Notes under the pieces: model-generated | Seen by the model: only the letters and a program-made list of their open reading frames with translations | What the model was told of the DNA's origin: nothing | The model's database searches: none | Shown: piece after piece, positions 1 through 11,729 of the stretch | Position numbering within the stretch: the first letter of the stretch is position 1 | Layout of the letters: the number at the start of each line of letters is the position of its first letter | Program-made: the position numbers and the translations under genes | Assembly: GCA_029449245.1 (NCBI GenBank) | Contig: JANATF010000003.1 | Span: 1,798,001-1,862,000, forward strand | Source: Mortierella alpina | Lineage: Eukaryota > Mortierellomycota > Mortierellomycetes > Mortierellales > Mortierellaceae | Direction: 5' to 3' | DNA: 64,000 bases

Positions 1-2
1 AA

Positions 3-374
3 GCCGCCGCGACTGCCACCACCACCACTCCTTCTACCACTGAGGGCTGCTCGCCAGACAGCGACACCACATCACCAGTTGTTCTAACTCAGGAAGACAG
101 GCAGCTCTCCGGGATGAAGAGGCATAAGAGATCCGAGAACGTAGATATCGTCCGAGATTCAGTTGACTGCTGGTTTGGTATTGAACATGTAGGCTGGTTA
201 GGATTGCCTCCAACGAAACTGGCCACAACAAGCAACGGGCCAGCGCCATGGATTAACTGTAAGACTATGGCGTGGAGATCGCCTGCCTGCTGGGATGCGC
301 TGCTTGTGCTGCTCAGCGGTGAAAGGCACATGCATCAAACCATGTCTTCAGCTTTTAAAGCTCTTTCTGGATGA
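3..374 (+). CDS. Partial ORF at left window edge, unknown
   Basis: An open frame enters from the left edge and stops at 372-374, giving at least 123 codons. It begins with an Ala/Thr-rich stretch coded by GCC/ACC-type codons, then a mixed segment rich in Trp and Cys. It could be the last exon of a gene whose body lies outside the window. I recognise no domain, and the ORFs on the opposite strand are no better. The Thr-rich start looks like a disordered linker, but a chance frame cannot be excluded. Confidence 0.25.
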   Translation, partial: AAATATTTTPSTTEGCSPDSDTTSPVVLTQEDRQLSGMKRHKRSENVDIVRDSVDCWFGIEHVGWLGLPPTKLATTSNGPAPWINCKTMAWRSPACWDALLVLLSGERHMHQTMSSAFKALSG

Positions 375-634
375 ATGCAATATGGCTGACCTGTCGAAGA
401 CAAGCTGGTCCCGGAGGACCGCCATGCCCTCCTGTTCGATAAAGAGGCATAAGCCTTTGTTGGATCCCTTCCACAACAACATTTCTCCTGCTCTGCCGCC
501 TTCCATCCTCCTCACACTTGATACCCAGTACTCTTTTGCGGCAATGTTCCGCTTTTATTTTTTTTAAAGAGAAAACTACTGTTCTGCTACGCAGAAGAAA
601 ACGAAAAGTTTGATGGACAGATGTCCACAATGCT
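375..634. other. Intergenic interval, nothing recognised
   Basis: This stretch separates the edge ORF from the small secreted protein gene and presumably holds both 3' ends. It contains a T-rich run near 555-566. I see no gene, RNA or repeat in it. Confidence 0.4.
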
Positions 635-925
635 CTATCTGCCTGGACAATAACTGTCAGGCACTTGACCAGGCCTTGCATATAATCTCTGAGAGGCCTT
701 GTTGTAGCAGAGATTAAAAATAATCTCAGCTGATCCATCTTGAAATTCTTCGTCATATATCCAAATGTAATCTCCATTCAATCTCCAGCGGTTGCCTGGT
801 GCACTTCCCCAAGGATCTCTAATTCTTGTTCTACTGGTGTCTTCAAAAAAGCATCCGTAACACTCTCCTGCTATAGCAGAGTTGATAAATGCAATAGTAA
901 TTGCTGCTGTTGCAATGAGTCTCAT
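635..925 (-). CDS. Small secreted cysteine-containing protein
   Basis: A single-exon 96-residue protein. The first 20 residues form a typical signal peptide: a basic residue at position 2, a hydrophobic Ile/Ala core, and a small-residue AIAG end. The predicted mature chain starts at about E21 and has four cysteines (C22, C25, C73, C93), enough for two disulphides. It is also rich in aromatic residues around positions 39-61. A TATATA-like motif at about 1040-1048, read on the minus strand, lies some 115 bp upstream of the ATG and fits a core promoter. The size, signal and cysteine count resemble secreted effector-like or antimicrobial proteins, but I recognise no family and assign no function. 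It borders a repeat-rich region, a common setting for fast-evolving secreted proteins. Confidence 0.55.
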   Translation of the reverse strand: MRLIATAAITIAFINSAIAGECYGCFFEDTSRTRIRDPWGSAPGNRWRLNGDYIWIYDEEFQDGSAEIIFNLCYNKASQRLYARPGQVPDSYCPGR

Positions 926-1566
926 GATGATATGGCGGAATCTACAAGTACCCAGTAGTGGAAATGGAATGACAGATAGTGAAAGATTCGTTAGATATGG
1001 ATGGTCATTGTATCATTGTTACGTCCTAGTACAATCACAGCTATATAGCGGCTATGGCCTTACGAGAGTCTGGTCAAGAATGGGGCTGTGTGCGAGAGGG
1101 TTCTGCAAAGGAGGCCGTTTGTGTGGCAGATTTTGGGACGGTGCTTGTATAGGGGTCCGTGCGAAGGTTCTTGATAGGAGTCCTTGGTGCTCGTGGTGAG
1201 GCGCGCGACGGTTCTTGCGGTAGTTATTGCAGGCGTTGTGAGCGCTATGCGAGTCTGGAGTCTTGAGGGAAGATCCGATGTGTCTCGGTGAAGAATGCTA
1301 AGGTGCAGCAGCAGCTTCTTTATATATGTGAGGAGGTTGTAAAAGAACGAACAAATCTAGTCGTTACCATTTGGTCCCAGAGAAAGAAAACAGATCAGGG
1401 TACAAAGAAATGAGTTGAAGGAACTTTGTGTGCATTATCCCCGTCCTTGTAGCACTGTGAGAGAAAGAACGAGACGGCTATGAATGCATACGTGTATCCC
1501 TGTTCTTTTCTTTCATCATGGAGAGAAGATATCAAGCACCCCGACCGAACCATGAATCTATGCAAT
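926..1566. promoter_or_regulatory. Upstream region of the secreted-protein gene
   Basis: This region runs from the secreted-protein ATG to the foldback element. Read on the minus strand it has a TATA-like motif near 1040-1048 and a second, TATATAAAG-like, near 1318-1326. I see no convincing coding exon, so it is probably promoter plus spacer. Confidence 0.35.
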
Positions 1567-2668
1567 GGTATTGGGGCAAGTTACTACTGTAGTAATTCCA
1601 CCCCATTAAAAAAATACCGCGCGATCCATAGTGTACCTGGATTGTTTGGCCGATCGTGTGCATGCAGGAACGTGCATAAGCATGATAACTGTCAATTGGT
1701 CAGTCGCCAGTGAATCACCACAAGCTTAGCGCTTCAGCTTAGCTCGCCACGAGGTTAGAGCTACAGCTTAGCTCATATAGCATGCGAGCGAAGAAAATAT
1801 AATATCTAGCACCCTGACCAAACGATGAATCTATGCTCAGTGCATGAATAAAGAAACAGGGGCATGGGAACGTGCAAAGGCGTGGGTAGCAAAAAGAAAA
1901 GAACGTGGCCTTGGTCCTTTCCCACAAATAGGGCGAAAAACATACACCATCACATATCGGATTAGCATGCACGTTACCATAACTATATTCTCTGTTCATG
2001 CGCTGTGCGTACTCGTTTTTTTCCTTCGCTTCCCACGCCCGTGCACATCCCCATGCGCCTTTTTCTTTATTTTTTACGACGCGCACACAACCTGTTATTT
2101 TTCACCCACGCCTTTGCACGTTCCCATGCCCCTGTTTCTTTATTCATGCACTGAGCATAGATTCATCGTTTGGTCAGGGTGCTAGATATTATATTTTCTT
2201 CGCTCGCATGCTATAGAGGTCTCGCCAGAAAGTCATCGACCCAATATACATGTAGTTTCGAGCTCTGAATGGGGATTGAATACAACCATGAAAGCCCACT
2301 TCTACGTGACATGGTCAATTCGAGGTTCTCAGCTGCGGATACAGCTCTGGATGGAGGGACTTGTCACTAGACGCTTTAGAGTCCATGAAGGTGGTACGAG
2401 GACTCTATTGAGCTCTCTATATCAAAAATATATTGGGTCGATGACTTTCTGGCGAGACCTCTATGGGCTAAGCTGTAGCTCTAACTCGTGGTGAGCTAAG
2501 CTGAAGCGCTAAGCTTGTGGTGATTCACTGGCGACTGACCAATTGACAGTAATCATGCTATGCACGTTCCTGCATGCACACGATCGGTTAAACAATTCAG
2601 GCACACTACTATGTATCGCGCGGTATTTTTTTAACGGGGTGGAATCACTAGTAACTTGTCCCAATACC
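1567..2668. mobile_element. Foldback (long inverted repeat) element interrupted by a MITE
   Basis: The left arm, 1567-1887, pairs with the right arm, 2104-2668, once the MITE at 2216-2461 is removed. Each arm is about 320 bp with scattered mismatches and small indels. The outer tips read GGTATTGGG at the left and CCCAATACC at the right. The 216-bp centre has no transposase ORF. It holds a degenerate direct copy (about 2028-2077) of the inner end of the right arm (2104-2151). The ORFs that run through the arms mirror each other and are not genes. I could not find an unambiguous target-site duplication. The structure suggests a non-autonomous DNA transposon with long terminal inverted repeats; the superfamily is unknown. 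Confidence 0.8.
2216..2461. mobile_element. 246-bp MITE with 33-bp perfect TIRs in a TA target
   Basis: The terminal inverted repeats 2216-2248 and 2429-2461 are perfect 33-bp reverse complements. They begin GAGGTCTCGCCAGAAAG. Both ends are flanked by TA (2214-2215 and 2462-2463), the duplication typical of Tc1/mariner-type elements. Removing the element and one TA restores the right arm of the foldback element so that it matches its left arm, which shows that this is an insertion and came later. The interior is non-coding. Identical TIRs suggest a fairly recent event. The mobilising transposase is not identifiable here. Confidence 0.85.
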
Positions 2669-3009
2669 TTTGCGCTTTTTTTTGAATGGGAGCGTGTGTA
2701 TTTCGTGCTAGTGTTTTCTTTGAGAGTGGATAAGAGAAAAGTGAAGATGATGATGTTGATGAAAGCGTTGCTTCTGACCTTGAAGGGTTCAGACTAAATG
2801 GACAGAACCCCGCCGCTGATAACTTCGGGTCATCGACTTGCCAAGTCCAGTGCCTAGCGGACATCCTGTGACGAACGTGGGAAGGTTCTGAGGTTAGGTT
2901 ATGGACTACGAGACAAGTCAATTCATCGTACTGGTCGAGGAAGTTCGTGTTTTGAAGATCTGTATCAGTAAGATCAGAGGCAACCGTCCCTGATTCACAT
3001 TGGCACCTT
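2669..3009. other. Spacer between foldback element and retrotransposon relic
   Basis: This follows the right tip of the foldback element and precedes the first recognisable retrotransposon-like segment. No ORF looks genuine. It may be further decayed transposon sequence, but I see no motif that proves it. Confidence 0.3.
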
Positions 3010-4800
3010 AGGAGCACAGGAGCACAGTACCATTATCAGAGGTACCCGAGGTACAACTCAAACAGCAGGAGCGCACACGACTGGCTGCCCAACAACAGAG
3101 GCTCTTAGAGGAAAAGCGCGCGCGACTATCAGAAGCACGAGCACGACTGGCTGCAGAACGGGCACCGCGTGTAGCTGCGCAACCACGACGAGCAGCCATC
3201 TTGCTGGGCCGTAGCTCGGCCACACACACACTCCGGCTTGGAGCTCTCCCACTATCCACGCCTCCGGTGCCTGAAGGCAACATGATCAATTGGGCCCGCT
3301 GTTAGTGCCAATGGATCTGGCCCCTCACCTTCAGGCGATACAGTCCACCGAGGTCACCCCAAGGGACGACTTCTCTACTGCGACGGGTTCATGGTCGAGG
3401 CGAGTACCCACGTCATCGCCATGGCCCTCAGGGCTGTGGACACCAGCGAGGCCACCATCCGTACGGTGCAAGGCCGTGTCTCTGGTCACACCTCCTCAAC
3501 AAGAGCGGGACTCTTGGTCGCTATCAGCTCGGCTCCAACTGCACAAAACATCATTGTGTGGCTGGATAATTAGGCAGTAATCCAACAGTACCAAATGTGG
3601 TCGGTAATCAGTCCTTAACGCTCCCGCGCAAACGACAACGTGCAAACTTTGCTGCTCTCTGGGCTGTCCTTGCTAAAGTGGTAGCAGAGCGACCAGGATC
3701 AACAGCAGTGGAGTGGGTACGAGGACACACTACAACAATGGTAGGCACCCAACTCGAGATGGACGTCAGGCAGTTCCAAAAGTGACAGATAACGATCCGA
3801 CATCAACAGGCGCTACTAGCGTAGAAAACTGTCAACCGTGCGATACCTGTTTTTGAGGAAGTTGAATGGCGATCAACTTTGTCAATCATCCACGACAGAC
3901 GACCGGTATACACTTTTTTCAGCAGCCAAAGTGATACCAGGAACCGCACCAGGCATGTCAAGAAGCCTTTTGGCTTGCTGCCCACAATGAATGTGATGCA
4001 CGCCCATCACCCAAACCTTTACGAGGACAACACATGTCGTGTGTGCGAGGCGCACCCGGAGGACAATGATCACATCTGGCACTGTCAAGAGACCGTAGAG
4101 GTACAGGTCGGATTCTGGGAAGAGGGGTTTTATGTGCATTGACGACTGGGGCAAGAAGACGATTGCTAAGTCCAACAGGAACACTTAAGAACGGTACAAA
4201 CGAGACCTTGCGCCTCGCAGAGTCAACGCTGCACCACCAGCCCCCAAGATATGGCACAGTGCAACAGACGGCACTATCTGGACAAGTCTATCGTTCATTG
4301 ACAGCATTACCGCTTTACGCGACGGCAGGATCTCGTTGGCGGATAGAAATCAGTTGGGCTGGTCTATTTCCAGCCTGTACAGAGGGCTATCACCTGCGAT
4401 GCTGGGCACATAGTGGAAAAGGCGATTCCGAGTACCCGCGTCAGTCGCTGCCGATGTTGCTCACAAATTCGTCCGCTACCTGGAGAAGCAGGCTACAGAG
4501 TTGATCTGGAAAAGCAGATGCACCGCCACCGCGGAATGGAAGGTGAGTCGAGGTATTCTTCCTGCCAGCAAGCGTGAAACATATTGTGGCCTTCGTCAGC
4601 CATAGAGCACGGGTTTCAACTGCCCAGCGGACTGCTTGCTGCAAGTGCGGTCATCCAAAAACGGATCATGAGGCAGGACAAGGTCCTGGAGCTGCCAAGG
4701 ATCCTCTTGCTGCAAATGTGCAGCTACTCGCCGCTTTAGTTGGCCGCCGCCATCCAACGATTTTGGAGGTGATGGGGAAAATCCCCTTTTTATAACGATA
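3010..4800 (+). pseudogene. Decayed non-LTR retrotransposon 3' end (RNase H and Zn-knuckle remnants)
   Basis: Fragments of one polyprotein lie in order on the plus strand but in shifting frames. At 3043-3258 there is an Arg/Glu/Gln/Ala-rich helical stretch. At about 3369-3770 there is a degraded RNase H domain: a YCDG motif carrying the first acidic residue (3376-3387), a STRAGLL segment where families normally have Ala-Glu-Leu, a WLDN segment with the third acidic residue, and WVRGH near 3716-3730. At 4029-4079 there is a CRVC...DNDHIWHC zinc-binding motif of the kind found at the end of Tad/I-type LINE ORFs. A further decayed stretch runs to about 4520. A TAG at 3571-3573 interrupts the RNase H frame. 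The catalytic Glu appears as Gly. The element is clearly dead; the reverse transcriptase itself is not visible in the window. Confidence 0.65.
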
Positions 4801-5007
4801 CTCAAGTCGTTCGACGCTTTCTAAAGAAGCGGCAATGGTTGCGCGGGACCCATGCTCACACATGGGGGACGTGAGTATATGAACTCGGGAACCTAGTTTA
4901 TTCTCTAGCCAGGAATTTTTTGGCATAGTCTTCTAGTAAACTATTGTTATATATATATGTAAAAAAACTGGCGTCCAGACTAGAGTTCCTGAACAGGTGA
5001 GATAGTT

Positions 5008-5051
<44 letters not shown>

Positions 5052-5119
5052 CCGCATTCGAATTTATTATAGTTACAGCTGAATGAGGATACAGAGAAGG
5101 CGATGTAGCGTGTTCATTC
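4801..5119. other. AT-rich spacer with GA repeat
   Basis: This region lies between the retrotransposon relic and the 3' end of the hydrolase-phosphatase gene. It contains a TATATATATG run near 4949-4961 and the GA microsatellite listed separately. No coding potential was recognised. Confidence 0.4.
5009..5051. repeat. (GA)n microsatellite
   Basis: About 40 bases of GA dinucleotides with one or two interruptions, just downstream of the hydrolase-phosphatase stop codon (which is on the opposite strand). On that gene's strand it reads as a CT tract in the 3' flank. Confidence 0.9.
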
Positions 5120-7391
5120 TTATGCCTTGAGTTGCAAGGGTGGTTCATATCTAAGGTAAAGTTCGCCCTTGAAGTGATCGTGCCTGTGACGAAGTATGAA
5201 AGCAAAAGAACTGCGTTTAGCATTCATCAGCAAGCCAACTTGGTTGCATACTTTCACAAGACAAAACAGCCATTGCTACCTGATGCCGCGAGGTGGTCGT
5301 GCGAGCTCAAAGTGGTGGAGTGCTTGCGCAACGGCGTACTGCTGTTCCTGGATCAAGTATGAGCAGAGCATAAATCCGGTGCGATTAAACCTAAGTATAT
5401 GTTACGACGCCGTTAATATGCCAGCACTACTCGTCGGTCCTGAGCCGCCATTTTTCCAGGGCAATTGTGTTTTCTTCGAGACTTTACCCATAGTGGCAGT
5501 GGACTGCGATGTCGACACCTGGTTTCTCTTCCCAGCAAGCATTGCAATGCTTGATAAACCTATCAACATCTTCCTTGGAGGGCGGGATCTTGCTTACAGT
5601 GGGCAGCTTGGTATATGTTATGGATGTTGCCTCAAAGTCCGTTGTCCTGTAGGGAGGTTCGTCTAACGAAATATCCACAATAAAGCCCACCTGTATGAAT
5701 AGTATACAAGAGCGCGTGAATATAGTGATCGACATCCGAAATCACATCCATATGCGAGGGCTTGTGGTAAATTTACCTCAGGGTGCTGTGCCAAAAAAGC
5801 AGAAGGTGAATGGTCTGGATCTGTCTGTCGCAAGACTTTCATCGCCCTGAACTTGCCTGCCCCACTGCCAATCGGAGACGAAATAATCGGCGTGTTCATC
5901 CACTAAAGAAATACGGATAATGTAAGCTTTCACTGCACAGCCTGCTGTAGAGGGTGAACAATGCCATGCTCAGTATTGTCCGCGTTACCTTTTCCGTGTT
6001 CTTCAAACTCCACTTGTTCTCTTTCTGGCATTTTCTCGTAATTTGCCATGCAGGATCCATGGTTGTCATACCGCAATCCTTGATAAGAAAAGCGCTGATG
6101 ATAGGCGTAACCAACTCCCACTTCTCAAGCATAGTCTGGTGTCCTGCTCTAGGGATGATGAATGGCGACTTGACGTCCACATTGGTGTCGTGGCACCAGT
6201 TGTATATTTGTTCCACATTTGCTGAGGGACACACTCGATCCTACCCAATGAAAAGAAGACGGTTTTCAGTGATTCAGTCATAGGAGATCGGCGAGAGAAG
6301 AAAAGAAGGAGACAGTCAAATTTGTGCCTACATCCTCTCCTGCCAAGAGCAGCAACGGGCATTGAATCCTACGAAAGTCTTCAGGGCTAGGCCATCGAAC
6401 ACCAGCCATCAGTCGCCTCAAGACAAAGGTCTTGGAAGCTTTGTTCCATCGCAGTTGTTTCCGACGCAGATCATCGCTAGCGTTCTCGTGCAGCAGCCTG
6501 TCGACAGATTTTGAGTGGATTCCGCCCATCCGATCCAATGTACGCGCAAAATCCACCACCCAATCGGGCGTCCTCGCCAGCTGCTGTTTTCCCTTCAGTT
6601 CATGTTGAGTGATGATGGCCTTGGGTCCGATCATGACCATAGCTTTGATCGAGTTGACAAGGTCCCCAGACGCTTCAAGACGCAAATAGAGGTGTGTTCC
6701 AATGCCGCAGCCGTAAGAATGGCAAATGAGCACCGTTTGTTCGCTTTTGTACCTCTGCAACAAGGACATAATGTCTTCAACGTAGGCTTCGGTCGTGTAA
6801 TTCTCATAGCTATCATTGTTTGTTGTGGAAGGAAGTGACAAAGCGATGAGTCAAAAGAAATTGAAGGCAAGTTGAGCCGAGGTCACTTCGGTTACAATTC
6901 AAATTACCTTTGTGGCACGTCGCTTGCGCCGTATCCACACATGTCTATGGCCAAAATATGTGTGCTTAGACTGAAGTACTCAATCTGCTTCTCGAATTGC
7001 TCCAGCTACCGTTGTATCAAAGAGAATTATGGAGACAGTAGTATTCAGCGACATATCCTCTTCCCGTCCCAATTTTTTTCACGGTACATGGTGAATACAA
7101 AGAGTCATAAGATACCTGGCCACCCACGCCATGGATGAAGACCAGAAGAGGCACTTTGGAACCGAGCACATGTGGAATGTGGACAATGCGCAGTCGTTTG
7201 CCATTAACTTTGACGAACTGGAAATTGTTTAAAAGGACAGGGCTCGTTGGCGAAGGCTGTTCAGATTCAGTCTTTTGCTTCTGCCTAATCTCCAGAAGCC
7301 GAAAAGCTTTGTAGCCGAGGTAGAGTGCAAAAAAGGTGGACAGAACTGTGGTGGGTTGAGTCCAGCGAGCGATCGCGTTGGAGTAAGGCAT
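5120..7391 (-). CDS. Alpha/beta hydrolase - dual-specificity phosphatase fusion protein
   Basis: Eight exons in transcript order: 7391-7116, 7005-6908, 6809-6332, 6240-5989, 5902-5777, 5690-5488, 5390-5280, 5183-5120. They give 535 residues and all junctions are GT-AG. A hydrophobic segment at about residues 12-30 suggests a membrane anchor. The hydrolase half has HGVGG (oxyanion loop, about residue 87), the nucleophile elbow CHSYGC with Ser156, and a late His in an RAGHQ context. The C-terminal half is a cysteine phosphatase with the signature HCHYGFNRTG (C475 and R481) followed by SYLIQEQ and a GIRHDHF-type ending. Fusions of these two folds occur in filamentous fungi; substrates are unknown to me. 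I chose the ATG at 7391 because a TATA-like run lies just upstream of it; an earlier in-frame ATG at 7454 is possible. The gene starts only 77 bp from the stop of the p24 gene. Confidence 0.85.
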
Positions 7392-7468
7392 TTGGTCAGT
7401 TGTGAATGTGTTTGAAAAACTACACATATATATAAAGGATCCCTCTGACGTCATTTGAACACTCCTAT
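7392..7468 (-). promoter_or_regulatory. Very short promoter between p24 stop and hydrolase start
   Basis: Only 77 bp separate two genes on the same strand. A run of TA dinucleotides at about 7424-7437 could act as the TATA element, leaving a short 5' leader. The hydrolase promoter probably overlaps the 3' end of the p24 transcript. Confidence 0.4.
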
Positions 7469-8759
7469 TTAAATCATCTTCCTGGCCTCAAAGAAGCCGC
7501 GAAGATGGCGCATCTGCCAAGCACAGGTGATAGCCAGGACCACCAACTGGATGATAGTCCAAGTGACCGTGTGCGAGTTGGTAGTTTCGCTCTTATCGCG
7601 GAACTCTCTCTCGTGATCCTATGGTGAGAGATACAAAAATGAATCAGTTAGGCAGCAAAAATCACAACGCGGCTTGAGGTCGATCCGTTCAAGAGCAATT
7701 GAGGCGGGTTTGGTTCTTCTTACCCGGAGGTACGACTGTTCGCGTCTGATATCGCCAACCTTGTGGTTCAACTCGCGGACGCGCTGTGCCAATTCTATTG
7801 AGAATCAAAAATGCTGTTTAGTATCGAAAAGTCTCGCGCATTGGCCCCATAGTCTAGGGGTCATAAGAACCGAAAGAGTCAAGTCCGCGTTTTTCTTCTC
7901 ACCACTCAAGGTGCCCTCAGGAGCCTCAGAAGCGTCCTCAAGGATATCACGGATCGCCAGGTCAAGTGTGAATCTCTACAATCGACAACAGTAGTTAAAC
8001 CAGACAGTCAGATCTCAAGATCAGAGTAGCGGTAGACGAGAAACAAGCATTAAGCAAGTTGAGGATCTGTCGAGAGACATAAAACGTACAATCTTGCTGG
8101 AGCTGAACCAACCACTGGTCGAGGCGAAGAAACAGATCGCATGTTCTCCAGACTCGGCCGATGTAAACTTGAACTGACCGCTGGGTTGCAGCTTGTGGCT
8201 GTAGACTCTGCTGCCCGATGGCAGTTCCTAAGTACAAGAAAGCCAAGGGGTAAAGGTTTAGAGGAAGCCATAGAGGCAAGAGGTGTGTATAGAGTTGCAA
8301 TTTGCAGAAAGGAGGGTACTCACATCAACGACGGCTTCAATCATGACCTCCTTGTTGAGGATAAACTTTTGCGATTCCTCGTGCCACTCCTCGGCAGTGT
8401 AGACACCTAGTAAATCGAAAGTAATTGCATCATGTGTGAGATGTGGAACATGCAGCTTCTGGAGATTAAACAGGTCATCCAGATTCGTGGAGTGATAGTT
8501 GAGACGCCCATGATCAACATTGGCGAAGAGGAGGGACGTTGACTGCCTTCTTTTAGGCTGCCGATCCCTGCTGATGGTCGTGGAGATGAGTGTCAAGAGG
8601 AAGGCCTGCTATACCTGTGACCATGGTCTCCTTGGGCAGCTCCTCAGTGAAGCACTTTTGCTCGGATCCCTCGAGGTAAAAGTAAAGTCCAAAGACGGAG
8701 GGCAGGATGCTCAGGAGCACCAGCAGACAGATGCTCCAGCGGGTAACGTTGAAAGCCAT
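7469..8759 (-). CDS. p24 family cargo receptor (EMP24/GOLD, TMED4/9 or Erp1-like)
   Basis: Six exons: 8759-8615, 8406-8324, 8227-8090, 7975-7903, 7794-7724, 7618-7469. They encode 219 residues, the usual p24 length. A signal peptide comes first, then the GOLD domain beginning LYFYLEGSEQKCF, with a second cysteine in a HAICFF context for the conserved disulphide. A membrane-proximal coiled coil (about residues 135-180) follows, then one transmembrane helix (about residues 190-207) and a short cytosolic tail with FFEARKM, matching the aromatic and basic sorting signals of the family. p24 proteins form hetero-oligomers that select cargo, including GPI-anchored proteins, for COPII and COPI vesicles. 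The LYFYLEG...KCF start resembles the p24-alpha subfamily. The GPI transamidase gene at 38.6-40.3 kb belongs to a related route but is not adjacent. Confidence 0.93.
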
Positions 8760-8900
8760 GTTGTGATGTGATGGGCTCGAGATGTGAAAAGCAAGAATGC
8801 GAGATGAGTGGAAAATGATGAACGCGAAACCCTTTCAAGCTGTGTGGTCCAACCACGTCACACACACTGCGACACGCATGGGTACGGTATATTATGATTT

Positions 8901-11241
<2,341 letters not shown>

Positions 11242-11729
11242 GGTGGAAGAGCGGGTTGGAAATGGAGATGGAAGAGAGAGGAGGAAAGTATTGCGTCAAG
11301 TTCTGAAGCGTGGGGCGTACAGAAAGTAGGACTGGCCGAGGATTGAAAAAATTCCAGAAAAGAACGAAGAGGGTGAGGAGTCGGATCATCAAGAGTTTTT
11401 TGTGTTTAGGCGGCCCAATGCAATAAAAAATCTGTGCGCTCAGACTTCCGTTACATCATTGAAATCGAAAAAATGCCGTCATTTGAACGGTACCCAGCTG
11501 GCCCCGCTGAGTATAAGATCGTGCATAGTTTCGTTGCAGCTGTTTTCTTTCAGGCACAGCTGCTCAATGAGTAGTGAGCCTTGGACACAGGAGAATTCTG
11601 TTTTTTCTTTCAAATCTTCTAGTGTCATCATCATCGTATGGCAAAAGTGTTCTTTATTCGCTATTGACCTCTCGATAACATCCTGATTATTCTTCAACAT
11701 AGCCTTGTCCTTATTGACATTGAGAGAGT
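11242..11729. promoter_or_regulatory. HOG1 upstream region
   Basis: This interval lies between the divergent-kinase stop and the HOG1 start, both on the minus strand. Read on that strand it is pyrimidine-rich close to the ATG, like other leaders in this window. No ORF in it looks coding. Confidence 0.35.

Noticed and set aside
1739-2216. Mirror-image ORFs on both strands (repeated MPLFLYSC / CFFIHALSIDS-like peptides)
   Set aside because: They arise from the two arms of the inverted repeat; they contain no domain and no codon signature.
5132-5362. Plus-strand ORF resembling a CENP-B/pogo helix-turn-helix
   Set aside because: It is the antisense of the last two exons of the hydrolase-phosphatase gene, which splice cleanly and end with a family-typical C-terminus.
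7845-7875. tRNA A-box-like sequence (ATAGTCTAGGGGTCA) in a p24 intron
   Set aside because: No matching B box, anticodon arm or acceptor pairing follows within tRNA length.
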